Notes: generated by a model from the sequence alone, not told the origin. Positions 8,160 through 16,775 are shown, counted from the stretch's first letter. The stretch: DNA of 64,000 bases from Mycobacterium kubicae (GCF_015689175.1 NZ_CP065047.1:4154001-4218000); one strand, 5' to 3'. A program made the numbers and translations.

Positions 8160-8897
8160 ATGGCCGTCCCGCAGCGCCCTGACTTGGTGCCGGCCACTGC
8201 CGGGAAGCCCAGGTCGCTATATCCGGTGCTGCGCTGGGTCGCGGTGGTAGGTGCCGCAGCCGGTGCCATCCTCTATTCCAACTGGGTCCTCGAGATCGTT
8301 TTCACCCGCACGTTGCCCGACCCAGACCACTACATCAGTGAGCTCGCCGCTGCGGACCAGCCGTACGGCGAGTGGTTCCGGGCCGGTGATCTGGGTGCGG
8401 CGGGTGTCCTTGTCGTCGCGGCCGCCGCTGCCCTGGTGGGCGTGCGGGGTAGCCAGTGGAGTAGCAGGGGATGGTGGGCAGTCGGGGTATTCGCCGGGGC
8501 CACGGTCTTGGACAACACGGTGTGGAAGTTGGTGTGCGCGCCTAGTTCGAATCCCGCCTGTGCGGCCCGCGAGTCCTCCGGAGCTGTGCCGATAGGCCAC
8601 CAGCTGCATTGGTTCAGCAGTGGAATCGTCCTGGTAGCCGCCGTCGCGTCGTTGCTTGCTTTCGTCATAGCCGACGTACGTGAGGGCGCCCCGGCCCGGG
8701 TGCAACGCGTCGGGCTCTTCATGTTGGCGGCGCTGATCACAACAGCGATATTGACCGGCGTGGCGATCATCATCGACAGCGCCGACGTCATCGGCGTGGT
8801 GGGAGTCGCCCAGCGCGCGGAGTTGGCCGCGTTCGCCGGTTGGCTGGTCTATGTTGCGCTGCGCACCGCGCGCGTCCGAGTCGACGCCAACCCATGA
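8160..8897 (+). CDS. DUF998 family multi-pass membrane protein
   Basis: A 245-residue protein with about six hydrophobic helices: near residues 23-45, 80-98, 107-120, 150-172, 185-205 and 218-238. The DUF998 pattern is recognisable in the first extracytoplasmic loop (DPDHYISELAAADQPYGEWF). No ribosome binding site is visible. A CATTAT hexamer lies 6 nt before the ATG, so the transcript may be leaderless. The stop overlaps the next ATG (ATGA), tying it to the hydrolase downstream. The function of DUF998 proteins is unknown. Confidence 0.75.
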   Translation: MAVPQRPDLVPATAGKPRSLYPVLRWVAVVGAAAGAILYSNWVLEIVFTRTLPDPDHYISELAAADQPYGEWFRAGDLGAAGVLVVAAAAALVGVRGSQWSSRGWWAVGVFAGATVLDNTVWKLVCAPSSNPACAARESSGAVPIGHQLHWFSSGIVLVAAVASLLAFVIADVREGAPARVQRVGLFMLAALITTAILTGVAIIIDSADVIGVVGVAQRAELAAFAGWLVYVALRTARVRVDANP

Positions 8898-9778
8898 CTG
8901 ACCGCCTCGATGTCGAGATCGGCGGATATCGGGTGCACATCCTCGTCGACGGGAACAGCGGTCCCGTCGTGGTGTTGTGCAGCGGACTAGGGGGGCGGGC
9001 GGTGCACTGGAGTGACACGGTTGCCGCCCTTGCCCATGACCACATCGTCGTGCGATTCGACCGGCCGGGCAGGCCGACGTCCACCAACCGAGCATCGGCC
9101 GGTCGCACGGTCCGAGGTGAGGCGGACCGGATCGCCGCCGTGCTGGACGCCGTGCACCGGCCGGATGCGGTGGTGGTGGGGCATTCGGTGGGCGGCTTCT
9201 ACGCCGAAGGATTCGCCCGCCTCTACCCACACCGCACCCGCGCGCTGCTGCTCCTCGATTCGAGCATCGCTCCCGACCACCGGCGGCTCCCCGCACTGCC
9301 GACGCGAGCCAAGCTCACCGCGGCCGCGGCGGCCGCCACACTGGTCGACAAGCTGCACCTGCAGACTCCATTGGGCCGCGCCGGGCTGGCGCTGATCCAG
9401 CGCCGACGTCCCGGTGGGCTCGACGCCAGGATGCGCGTTGAAATCCGCGCCAGCGCGGCCGAACCCGGATTGGTGAGCGCGCTGCTCACCGAATACGCCG
9501 GTTACCACGAACTGGCTGCCGAATTGTGCGAGCTGCGGGCGGTGCACCCGCTACCGCCGGTGCCACGCATGGTGGCCACCGCTCACACGGGTTGGCGCAC
9601 CCGTCGCTGGCGCACCGAGCAGATCCGACTGGCCCACGCACTCGGTGCCGAACACATCACCATCGCTCCCGCCGGGCATTTCGTCATGATCGAAAAGCCG
9701 GCCAGAACCGCCGACCTCATCCGCAGCATCGGTGGAAAATATTCGGTTAATCGCATGTTTAATAGTCGGTGTCTTTAG
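8894..9778 (+). CDS. Alpha/beta hydrolase
   Basis: A 294-residue alpha/beta hydrolase. The oxyanion segment is CSGLGGRAVHW, the nucleophile elbow is VGHSVGGFYA, and a C-terminal His lies in APAGHFVMIE. The start at the ATGA overlap with the DUF998 gene is preferred to the longer frame from 8840, which would run through the neighbour. Translational coupling with an integral membrane protein suggests a shared, membrane-proximal task. The substrate is unknown. Confidence 0.82.
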   Translation: MTDRLDVEIGGYRVHILVDGNSGPVVVLCSGLGGRAVHWSDTVAALAHDHIVVRFDRPGRPTSTNRASAGRTVRGEADRIAAVLDAVHRPDAVVVGHSVGGFYAEGFARLYPHRTRALLLLDSSIAPDHRRLPALPTRAKLTAAAAAATLVDKLHLQTPLGRAGLALIQRRRPGGLDARMRVEIRASAAEPGLVSALLTEYAGYHELAAELCELRAVHPLPPVPRMVATAHTGWRTRRWRTEQIRLAHALGAEHITIAPAGHFVMIEKPARTADLIRSIGGKYSVNRMFNSRCL

Positions 9779-9838
9779 CCTATCTTTGAATGAGCGATTG
9801 CCGCTTGGTCGTTTGGCATGGGGTCGAGGGAGATAGCT

Positions 9839-11326
9839 ATGTCATTTGTCATTGCGCCAGAGGTGGTACAGGCTGCGGCCACGGATTTGGCGGGCATCCG
9901 TTCGGCGATACTCGAAGCCTCGCAATCCATTGCGGCTTCGACCACCGCTGTAGCTCCGGCGGCCGCGGACGAAATCTCCGAAGCCATCGCCGCCATGTTC
10001 GGCGGGCTGGGTCAGGAATTCCAAGTGCTCAGCGCCCAGGCGCAGGCGTTCCACGCCGAGTTCGTCAAAGTACTGAATTCGGGTGTGGGCGCCTACGTGC
10101 AAACCGAGATCGCCAACGCCGAACAGGCTCTCGCGAACGCCTTCGCGCCGCCGGCAGCGAGTGTCGCGCCGGCGGCTTCCGTTTTGGACGGCCTGCTCGG
10201 GGGCGGCGGCGGCGTGTTGGGGACCGGCGGCGGATTGCTGGGCGGCACTGGCGGCGGATTGCTCGGCGGGTTGCTGGGCGGCACCGGCGGCGGATTGCTC
10301 GACACCGGCGCCCTGGGCGGCATTCTTGGCGGCTTGACGAACGGCAGTGCGCTTTCCGGGCTGACCAGTCAACTCGGGCAGCTTGGCGCCGGCTTGCAAG
10401 GTCTGCTGGGTGGCACCAACCTGCTGCCTGCGTTGCAAGGTCTCCTGCCCGGTTTGTTCGGCACCGGCGCCCCACCGGACTTCTTCGCCGCCGTCGCCGC
10501 GCCGTATCAAGCACTGTTCAACAACACGATCGCCAATCTGCAGAACCTGGGCAACGCCTTTGCGGCGAATCCGTTCCCGTTCTTGCATCAGTTCATCAGC
10601 AACCAGAGCGGCTATGGGCAGATAATCGCCTCCTCCTTCTCGCAATTCGCCGCGACCGGCGCCGTCAACGACCTGCTGCCCATCTTCTCCATCCCCGGCC
10701 GAATCGGGCAGAACGCACTCAACGTGTTCCGGACACTGACCGACTTCTCCTACTCGGTTGGCGTCAGTACGGCGAATGGCGCGGTGAGCATCGGGCCGGC
10801 ATTCTTCGGCCTACCCATAGCGTTGGGTATCGACGCGATCGGTTCGCCGATCACCACTGCGAACGCCATGGCTTCCAGCGCGGCGGCGTTCATGAGTGCC
10901 GTGCAGCACGGGGACGGGTTCGGGGCTGCGGTTGCGGCCCTCACCGCTCCTGCCGTCGTCGCCAACGGGTTCTTGAACGGGCAGGTGACGCTCGCCCTGT
11001 CGGTGCCCCCGATCAATCTGCCCGTCCTCGGCACGCTCGGGTCCATCACGGTGCCCCTGTCGGCCAACGTCCCGTTCGGCGGAATCCTGACGCCACTATC
11101 CAGCCCCACCATCAACGTCGGACCAGTCGTTTTGGGCGGCGTACAAGTGTTCCCGCAGCTACTGGCCGTTCCGCTCGGCGGTACGCCGACTGGCGGGATA
11201 CTGCCCGGAATGCTGCTCTACCTGCCTCAGCAGCTGGCGCAGGCCATTGGCGCCCCGCCGCTGATCCCGCCGCTGCTCGCGGTACTACCGGGGATCACGC
11301 TGCCGCTGACATTGCCGGTGTTATAG
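9839..11326 (+). CDS. PE family protein
   Basis: A 495-residue protein. Residues 1-95 form a classical PE domain (MSFVIAPEVVQAAATDLAGI, continuing to YVQTEIANAEQAL), a helical hairpin that pairs with PPE partners and directs ESX/type VII secretion. The region 115-165 is Gly-rich (repeated GGGLLGG blocks). From about residue 205 there is a long unique domain (PPDFFAAVAAPYQALFNNTI) ending with strands and a GGTPTGGILPG motif near residue 450. It is not a PE_PGRS protein, because the Gly-rich part is short. The ATG at 9839 follows GAGGGAG. No PPE gene or ESX component is adjacent. The last 6 bases overlap the convergent gene at 11,321. Confidence 0.92.
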   Translation: MSFVIAPEVVQAAATDLAGIRSAILEASQSIAASTTAVAPAAADEISEAIAAMFGGLGQEFQVLSAQAQAFHAEFVKVLNSGVGAYVQTEIANAEQALANAFAPPAASVAPAASVLDGLLGGGGGVLGTGGGLLGGTGGGLLGGLLGGTGGGLLDTGALGGILGGLTNGSALSGLTSQLGQLGAGLQGLLGGTNLLPALQGLLPGLFGTGAPPDFFAAVAAPYQALFNNTIANLQNLGNAFAANPFPFLHQFISNQSGYGQIIASSFSQFAATGAVNDLLPIFSIPGRIGQNALNVFRTLTDFSYSVGVSTANGAVSIGPAFFGLPIALGIDAIGSPITTANAMASSAAAFMSAVQHGDGFGAAVAALTAPAVVANGFLNGQVTLALSVPPINLPVLGTLGSITVPLSANVPFGGILTPLSSPTINVGPVVLGGVQVFPQLLAVPLGGTPTGGILPGMLLYLPQQLAQAIGAPPLIPPLLAVLPGITLPLTLPVL

Positions 11327-11824
11327 GCGCAACGCCGCCACGGGCATTTCCACACTGCCGCGACAGGGGCCGCTAAGGATGTCGGTGTGCCAGGTGCCGC
11401 GCAAGGTCCCGTCGGCCTGCGGCGTATAGAAGGCCCAGGACTGGGCGGGTGCCCAGGCTTTTGGGACTCCGTCGCCCATGAAGCAGTCCCACTGAAAGTC
11501 GAAGTGTTCCACCCATTTCGACCCGTCCCATACATAGTGTGAGGGCTGCGGCAACGTCGGGTTCTCGGGCGTCGGTCCGTTGGTGGCAGTGGCTATGCAT
11601 TGGCTCGACGCGCACGTCGTCGTGAAGACGTAGTCGGCGCTGAACGTGGGTTCGGCTTGGCCGGCGGCCTTACTGGTGCCCGTCTTGTCGACGGCGTATC
11701 TCACCAGCGAGTATTTGCCGTTCCACGCCGGCGTCACCGCGTGTCCCGTCCCAGCGGGTGTTGCGAGCAGGGCAGCAACCAGTCCGGCTACAGCAACGGT
11801 GAAAGATGGTCGCACCACCACCAT
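11321..11824 (-). CDS. Exported Cys-rich protein
   Basis: A 167-residue protein from the chosen start. It has a signal peptide (FTVAVAGLVAALLATPAGTG then HAV, about residues 8-29) and a mature domain with four cysteines (TTCASSQC, WDCFMG, GPCRGS) and many Trp/Tyr residues. The C-terminal part reads AFYTPQADGTLRGTWHTD, a motif common in small exported mycobacterial proteins and kinase ectodomains of unknown function. A GTG at 11,887 would add 21 residues. Neither start has a good ribosome binding site. It is convergent with the PE gene (6-base overlap). Confidence 0.7.
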   Translation of the reverse strand: MVVVRPSFTVAVAGLVAALLATPAGTGHAVTPAWNGKYSLVRYAVDKTGTSKAAGQAEPTFSADYVFTTTCASSQCIATATNGPTPENPTLPQPSHYVWDGSKWVEHFDFQWDCFMGDGVPKAWAPAQSWAFYTPQADGTLRGTWHTDILSGPCRGSVEMPVAALRL

Positions 11825-11913
11825 GGTGGGAGACCCACGACGCGAGCCGGTCTCGGCTCCATCACGAACTTCCTGCGCCCGTGACACGTGGTGCCTGCTG
11901 CCGAGCGCAGAAG

Positions 11914-12450
11914 CTATCGCCCGTCCAGAAGGAACAAGGCGTAGGCGGCGATGGATTGGGCGTCGGCGATCACCCCAGAACGCATCATCTGCTCGACCTC
12001 ATCGCGAGAGAACCAGTCGCTGCGCATGTCCTGCTCCTCGTGTTCATGCTCGGAGTCGCCCTCGGAAATCCCGGTGGCCAGAAACACCCATCCGCGCTGG
12101 CTGCTCATGCCCGGCGCCACGTCGAGCTGACCGAGCGCCTCGAACGTCGTCGCCCGCAGTCCGGTTTCCTCGCGCAGCTCGCGCCGCGCCAGCTCGACTG
12201 GTTCGGCGTCCGCCAGATCCGGAGCCGTGCCTTGCGGGAACTCCCAGCGCCGCGCGCCGACGGGATACCGGAACTGCTCGACCAGCCGGAAACGCCGACC
12301 GTCGTAGGGCATTACCAGCGCATATGTCGGCTTGTCCACGACGGCATAGATGCCGGGGCTGCCGTCGGGTCGTCGGATGTCGTCTTCTCGGAGCACCATC
12401 CACGGGTTTCGATAGACCTCACGGGACGCGACGGGTTCGATGAAGGGCAC
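11914..12450 (-). CDS. Nudix hydrolase
   Basis: A 178-residue protein. The Nudix box is clear (about residues 75-97): GTAPDLADAEPVELARRELR then EETG, with the RRELREETG core that binds Mg2+. The N-terminal strands (VYRNPWMVLREDDIRRPDG) resemble ADP-ribose pyrophosphatase-type members that cleave nucleoside diphosphates linked to sugars. It is divergent from the VOC gene at 12,512 with 61 bases between. Confidence 0.88.
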   Translation of the reverse strand: MPFIEPVASREVYRNPWMVLREDDIRRPDGSPGIYAVVDKPTYALVMPYDGRRFRLVEQFRYPVGARRWEFPQGTAPDLADAEPVELARRELREETGLRATTFEALGQLDVAPGMSSQRGWVFLATGISEGDSEHEHEEQDMRSDWFSRDEVEQMMRSGVIADAQSIAAYALFLLDGR

Positions 12451-12511
12451 GCCGACAGTATCGATGCGGCGACCCGGAAGGCGACGATGAGGTGGGAAAG
12501 GAGCTCAAGAC

Positions 12512-12859
12512 ATGACGCTGAGGTTCGACGAGATCTGTATCGATGCGGGCGATCCGAGCGCCCTGGGGCAGTGGTGGTCCCGTGCGCTGGGTTGGCCGCA
12601 CGACGTCGACGCCGACGGTGACGTTCGGCTGACCGCACCTGCCGGGGCAGGGCCGAACTGGCTTTTCCTCCAAGTCGATGACGAGCGAATAGTCAAGAAT
12701 CGCATACACTTTGACTTCCGCCCCGACGACCAGGACGCCGAAGTCGAGCGGTTGCTGCAGTTGGGCGCGCGTCACGTCGATATCGGGCAGGGTGAGCAGA
12801 GTTGGGTGGTGCTGGCCGATCCGGAGGGCAACGAGTTCTGCGTGCTGGCGGCGGACTAG
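12512..12859 (+). CDS. VOC superfamily (glyoxalase-like) protein
   Basis: A 115-residue single-domain protein of the Glyoxalase_6 type. It starts FDEICIDAGDPSALGQWWSR (one beta-alpha unit), contains IHFDF, and ends with VVLADPEGNEFCVL. The central Glu in GNEFCV and the His in IHFDF are the likely metal ligands. An AAGGAG site lies 6-7 nt before the ATG. It is followed 3 nt later by the glycosyltransferase gene, so the two are co-transcribed. The substrate is unknown. Confidence 0.82.
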   Translation: MTLRFDEICIDAGDPSALGQWWSRALGWPHDVDADGDVRLTAPAGAGPNWLFLQVDDERIVKNRIHFDFRPDDQDAEVERLLQLGARHVDIGQGEQSWVVLADPEGNEFCVLAAD

Positions 12860-12862
12860 GGC

Positions 12863-14350
12863 ATGACACCGGCTCGGCGCGACAAGCTGGTCTTGGTTGC
12901 GCTTCTGGTGCTCGCGGCAACGCTCCGGCTGATCGGTCTGCCGGGACGCGGGGAATGGGACGACGATCAGGGCATCGAGATGCTGGCGATGCTGTCGTGG
13001 GTTCGCGACGGCCAGATCCCAGCGCTGGGGCCGGTGAGCTCGACCCTCACGGTCCATCACGGTGTCGGCTTCTACTGGATCCTGGCGCCGGCGGCATTTC
13101 TCACCGACGCCCACCCGGTGGCAGCCGCTGTCACCCTGGCGCTCTTGGGCATCGCCGGGGTCGCAGCGGTGTGGTGGCTCGGCGCTACCGTCGGCGGCCC
13201 CCTCGCCGGTCACCTCGCCGCGCTGCTGATGGCGCTCAGCCCGTCGGCGATCACCGCGTCGACTTTCGTCTGGAACGCCAACATCGTTGCGCCTGGAGCG
13301 GCGCTGGCAGCCGCCGCCGCGTGGCATGCGTGGCGGACCCAGCACGCCCGCTGGTGGCTGCTGTCGGCGGCCGGCGCGGTGGTAACGCTCAACGGACATC
13401 TGCTGGCGGCGCTCGCGGTGCCGTCGTTCGTGGTGTTGCTCGTCGCCGATGTGCTGCGGCGCGATCGCGCGCAGCGGGTGCGGATGCTGGTGCCGATACT
13501 GGGTGCGACGGTGATCATGGCGGTCGGATACCTGTCCGCCTTGAGTCACGAGTTCGGTGGTATCGCCGCTTATTTCAGCGCCGAGGAGCACGGTGGACCG
13601 GCGATGCTGACTCGGCTGCGCATCATCGGTCTTCGGGTGTTGGCCTGGCCGCTGACCGGTTTCGCGGAGAAGCCGACAGTGCAGTCCGTGGCGGCGGCCT
13701 TGCTCACCGTGCTGGCGTTGGGCTTCGCATGTTTCGCCGGGCCCGGAACCACGCGGCAATTCGGCTGGTGGACAACCGCGACGGCAATATGGGCGGTGCT
13801 GGCGTTGAGTGTCATCGCGCCCACCCTTGCCATCCCCTTCGTCGGACTGCCGACCGACCAGTATCACACCTGGTTGGACCCAATCCTGTTCGCGGCCATC
13901 GGCGTTGCCGGTGGGCGCCTCTGCGCGCCAGGCATGGCGCTGACTCGCAAAGCCGCCGGTGGTGTACTCGTCGGCGGCTGCGTTGCCTTGACGGTCACCT
14001 GCCTGCCACCACTGGCATCGCCCGACGGAGGGTGGCCTCGCGCCGCCGAAACGGCCACCCGCATCCGCGCCCTTACCGGTGATCACTCGATCGCCGTGAC
14101 AGGGGTCGAAAAGTCCGGCGCTGCAATCGAATTGCCACTGCGCCGGCAATGGGTTCCGATCGCCCCGCCGGCGACGGCGGATTTTCTCGTTGTCACCTGC
14201 GACCCGTTGTTCTTCCACAGCACGGTTCTCACCTGCGGCGGACCGGCCGAGGCGGCGTACGCCCGCTGGATCGGGTTTCCGACTGCGCGGGTGGTGAGTC
14301 GCTTCGCCGATGGGCCGCGGCGCGTGATCAGCCTGTTCGCGAGTCATTGA
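12863..14350 (+). CDS. Glycosyltransferase family 39-like (PMT/ArnT type) membrane protein
   Basis: A 495-residue polytopic membrane protein with about 10-12 transmembrane helices. The first extracytoplasmic loop carries the acidic motif EWDDDQG (residues 31-37), in the position of the catalytic Asp of polyprenyl-phosphate-sugar dependent GT39/GT83 enzymes. It is followed by the HHGVGFYW segment. Such enzymes transfer a lipid-linked sugar on the outer face of the membrane. The C-terminal 100 residues are extracytoplasmic with cysteines in VVTCDPLFF and LTCGG. The next gene encodes an exported Pro-Thr-rich protein, so O-mannosylation or a similar modification of that neighbour is an attractive inference. 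The acceptor is not proven. Confidence 0.8.
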   Translation: MTPARRDKLVLVALLVLAATLRLIGLPGRGEWDDDQGIEMLAMLSWVRDGQIPALGPVSSTLTVHHGVGFYWILAPAAFLTDAHPVAAAVTLALLGIAGVAAVWWLGATVGGPLAGHLAALLMALSPSAITASTFVWNANIVAPGAALAAAAAWHAWRTQHARWWLLSAAGAVVTLNGHLLAALAVPSFVVLLVADVLRRDRAQRVRMLVPILGATVIMAVGYLSALSHEFGGIAAYFSAEEHGGPAMLTRLRIIGLRVLAWPLTGFAEKPTVQSVAAALLTVLALGFACFAGPGTTRQFGWWTTATAIWAVLALSVIAPTLAIPFVGLPTDQYHTWLDPILFAAIGVAGGRLCAPGMALTRKAAGGVLVGGCVALTVTCLPPLASPDGGWPRAAETATRIRALTGDHSIAVTGVEKSGAAIELPLRRQWVPIAPPATADFLVVTCDPLFFHSTVLTCGGPAEAAYARWIGFPTARVVSRFADGPRRVISLFASH

Positions 14351-14423
14351 CCCCGAGCGGCGCGCGTGTGAGTTTGCTACGTTATTTCGCAGCAATCGGG
14401 TGACAGCTCTCGGGGAGCAATTG

Positions 14424-14447
14424 ATGGGCAACGGGCTGCAGCGATGA
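14424..14447 (+). CDS. Seven-codon leader ORF coupled to the DUF6777 gene
   Basis: ATG (14424-14426) to TGA (14445-14447) encodes MGNGLQR. It has the only good ribosome binding site in the leader (GGGGAG, 14412-14417). Its stop overlaps the ATG of the DUF6777 gene in an ATGA. The main gene has no binding site of its own, so it would be translated by termination-reinitiation. Confidence 0.4.
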   Translation: MGNGLQR

Positions 14448-15832
14448 CATCTCAGCGCGCTTTTCCGGTGATTGCCCGACGACCACTACCAAGACATGGC
14501 GTCCGACCTGAGCGCCCAACTGTGCAGCAAACTCTGGTGGCGCTGGTACTGGCTCTTGCAGTTACGTCCGTGTTATTCGGCTCCGCTAGCTGCTCGAGTG
14601 AGAAGAAAGCGGTGCAGCGCGAGGTGGTGTTGCAGTCCGCGAATGCACCGGGCGCGCACCCGTGGACCAGTGACCTCACCACCGTCACCCTGCCCACCGA
14701 AGAGGCAACCGGAGTGGTTGCGCCGTCGACTGGCGATGAGACTCCCCTCGATGTGACCGGCACGCAGCCGGAGCTCTACGGCGGCGTGCCCGGCACCCAG
14801 GTTTTGGATCGGGACCGGTTGTTGTCGGACCTCGACGGGGACCCGCCGATGGCCGCCGCGTGGCGCAGCGCGGCCGGAACCTCAGACGTCGACGGGTATG
14901 TGCACTCCCTGACACCGGTGGTTCTGCTCCACGACACGCGGGTGACCGACTCCTATTACCAAAACGGCGCCGCGACGCGGTTCCAATCGGTATTGCAGGC
15001 CGGCACGCCAGTTCTGGTAGACGACAGGGGCGTTCCGCGCGTGCGAGGCACCTCGGGCAGCCCCCTGAGCGAGCCGGAGCGCGACGTTGCTCCCGCCTTC
15101 ACCGGCAAGGCGTGGAAGACGTTCTCGCAGGAGTCAGTGGTTGCCGTGCAGCCCGCGCCAGCACCCGCCAAGCAGATGCAGCTGCTCACCGTGGTGCCGG
15201 TCGGAGAGTCTGCGGCCGATCCGTTCCAGCCCGACATCGTCGTGGGCCAAACGGTCCCCGTTCAGTCCACCAGAACGGCTCCCCCACCGCCCAAGGGCTC
15301 GCTACCCCTTGCGCCCTTGCCGACCAGAGCACAGCCCAAGCCGACGAGCGGCTCCCCGCCGACCGGTCGGCCGCTGCCGACGGCCACCCCGTTACCGACT
15401 GCAACGCCGCTGCCGACCGCGACTCCCCAACCGACGGGCGAGCCGTGGCCCACGGGAAGACCCCGTCCCACGGGAACACCGGCACCGACCGGCACGCCTT
15501 GGCCGACCGGAACCCCGATGCCGACCGGCACGACCTGGCCAACCGGAACCCCTATGCCGACCGGCACACCGATGCCGACCGGCACGCCTTGGCCGACGGG
15601 CGTCCCGGAGCCCACCGGGACGCCAGAACCCACGGGTGTGCCGGAACCCACCGGCGTACCGCAACCCACGGGCGTGCCCAAGCCCACCGGCGCCCCGCAA
15701 CCCACCGGTGCGCCGAGGCCCACCGGCGCCGCGCAACCCACCGCCGTCCCGCAACCTACGGCCCCACCGAAGCCGACCGGCGTCCCGCAACCGACCGGCA
15801 TGCCGAGACAGACCGGCCCGAGACCGACGTAG
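14444..15832 (+). CDS. Exported DUF6777-type protein with Pro-Thr-Gly repeat tail
   Basis: A 462-residue protein. The N-terminal export signal is a long basic n-region, then LVALVLALAVTSVLF and CSS; the Cys at about 50 lacks a standard lipobox. A domain of about 190 residues follows (LYGGVPGTQVLDRDRL, YVHSLTPVVLLHDTRVTD, SVLQAGTPVLVDDRGVPRVR) that I recognise as DUF6777, a family known from actinobacteria and often attached to kinase ectodomains. From about residue 310 the tail is a repeat of PTG-x-P units up to the C terminus. It contains several dozen Thr residues next to Pro and only occasional charges, an ideal O-glycosylation substrate or wall-spanning stalk. It lies directly after the GT39-like gene. 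Confidence 0.75.
   Translation: MTSQRAFPVIARRPLPRHGVRPERPTVQQTLVALVLALAVTSVLFGSASCSSEKKAVQREVVLQSANAPGAHPWTSDLTTVTLPTEEATGVVAPSTGDETPLDVTGTQPELYGGVPGTQVLDRDRLLSDLDGDPPMAAAWRSAAGTSDVDGYVHSLTPVVLLHDTRVTDSYYQNGAATRFQSVLQAGTPVLVDDRGVPRVRGTSGSPLSEPERDVAPAFTGKAWKTFSQESVVAVQPAPAPAKQMQLLTVVPVGESAADPFQPDIVVGQTVPVQSTRTAPPPPKGSLPLAPLPTRAQPKPTSGSPPTGRPLPTATPLPTATPLPTATPQPTGEPWPTGRPRPTGTPAPTGTPWPTGTPMPTGTTWPTGTPMPTGTPMPTGTPWPTGVPEPTGTPEPTGVPEPTGVPQPTGVPKPTGAPQPTGAPRPTGAAQPTAVPQPTAPPKPTGVPQPTGMPRQTGPRPT
15375..15830 (+). repeat. Tandem repeat encoding (P-x-PTG) units
   Basis: A coding tandem array with a basic 15-nt period (five codons, PTGxP) and higher-order 30-nt copies such as CCGACCGGCACGCC. Units vary at one or two codons (TP, VP, AP; W, M, E, Q, K, R before P). 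The array is degenerate but in frame throughout, so length change by recombination would keep the reading frame. Confidence 0.85.
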
Positions 15833-15861
15833 CACCGATACCGCCTCGCGACGGGTTGCCG

Positions 15862-16749
15862 TCAGAAGTCGGCGGCCACCTCGGCCGCTCGCCGCAACTG
15901 TTCGATGTCCGACGACGTGGGAATCAGCTGCACCTCGTCGGTGCCGATTTCGGCGAACTTCCGCAACACCGCGGCGAGTTCTTCCTGACTGCCGGCCCAG
16001 CCGGTCGTCGGCGCCATCGCGTCGACATACTCGGCCGGAATCCAGTTCATGTAGCGCCGCAAGTGCCGGTGCACCTGCGCCCGGGCGTCCTCCGATGACA
16101 ACGCGAACCAGAACGATGTCGCGAGATGGGGCGCGGACTTGCCGGCCTGTGCCCACGCGCTGCGCGCCACGTCGAACAACTCGTTCTGCTTGGCCACGTC
16201 CAAGTCCAGCGTGGTGCCGGCCAGCCCCTCGGCCCACCCGGCGGCGCTGCGGACGGTCTTGGGCCCGATCGTGCCGACCAGTAAGGGCGGTCCACCGGCT
16301 TGCACCGGCGCGGGCCCGACCGGCCGCACGGAATCGGTGACCTTCTCCCCTGCCCACACCCGCTTCATCACCGCGACCCGGTCGGCCATGCCACGCATCG
16401 TCTGGCTTTCGGGATCCGCACCGACGGCTTGATAGTCCTCGTGCCTGCCGCCCACCCCGACACCGACCGTCAGACGCCCCTGACACAGCATGTCTCCGCT
16501 GGCCAGAGCCTTCGCCAGCATGACCGGATCGTGCAGTTGCGGGACCAGCACCGTGGTCACCAGCCGAACCCGCTCCGTCCACGCGGCCAGCGCGCCGAGC
16601 AACGTCAGGCTGTCCGGATTGTCGAACGCGATCCGCTCCCCCCAGCACAGCGACGAGAACGGGCCTTCGTCGATCGCCTGCGCCCAGTCCCTGAGCACCG
16701 TCGCATCGAGATCGGGTTCCATCACCGGCATCGTCATCCCTATTTGCAC
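15862..16749 (-). CDS. LLM class F420-dependent oxidoreductase
   Basis: A 295-residue luciferase-like TIM-barrel protein. The GTG start at 16,749 gives an N terminus MQIGMTMPVMEPDLD typical of F420-dependent members. Further landmarks are SLCWGERIAF, the GRLTVGVGVGGRHEDY loop that binds the cofactor phosphate, and PLLVGTIGPKT. Its closest relatives use coenzyme F420 to oxidise or reduce small alcohols and ketones. The true substrate cannot be told. It is divergent from the VOC gene at 16,776 with only 26 bp between starts, so their promoters overlap. Confidence 0.82.
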   Translation of the reverse strand: MQIGMTMPVMEPDLDATVLRDWAQAIDEGPFSSLCWGERIAFDNPDSLTLLGALAAWTERVRLVTTVLVPQLHDPVMLAKALASGDMLCQGRLTVGVGVGGRHEDYQAVGADPESQTMRGMADRVAVMKRVWAGEKVTDSVRPVGPAPVQAGGPPLLVGTIGPKTVRSAAGWAEGLAGTTLDLDVAKQNELFDVARSAWAQAGKSAPHLATSFWFALSSEDARAQVHRHLRRYMNWIPAEYVDAMAPTTGWAGSQEELAAVLRKFAEIGTDEVQLIPTSSDIEQLRRAAEVAADF

Positions 16750-16775
16750 GTAGGCGATTCTGGCAGCATGGCTAA

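Noticed and set aside
8540-8570. tRNA-like T-arm sequence GTTCGAATCCCG
   Set aside because: It lies inside the DUF998 gene, and no acceptor stem, D-arm or anticodon arm can be paired around it.
9839-11326. PE_PGRS protein
   Set aside because: The Gly-rich part is only about 50 residues; the remainder is a unique domain, so PE family is the safer call.
12419-14431. A 670-codon minus-strand open frame opposite the glycosyltransferase
   Set aside because: The plus strand encodes a convincing polytopic membrane enzyme and VOC protein; the antisense product is Arg/Gln/His-rich without any motif.
15375-15830. Possible CRISPR-like array
   Set aside because: The repeats are short, without unique spacers, in frame, and encode PTG units of a protein.
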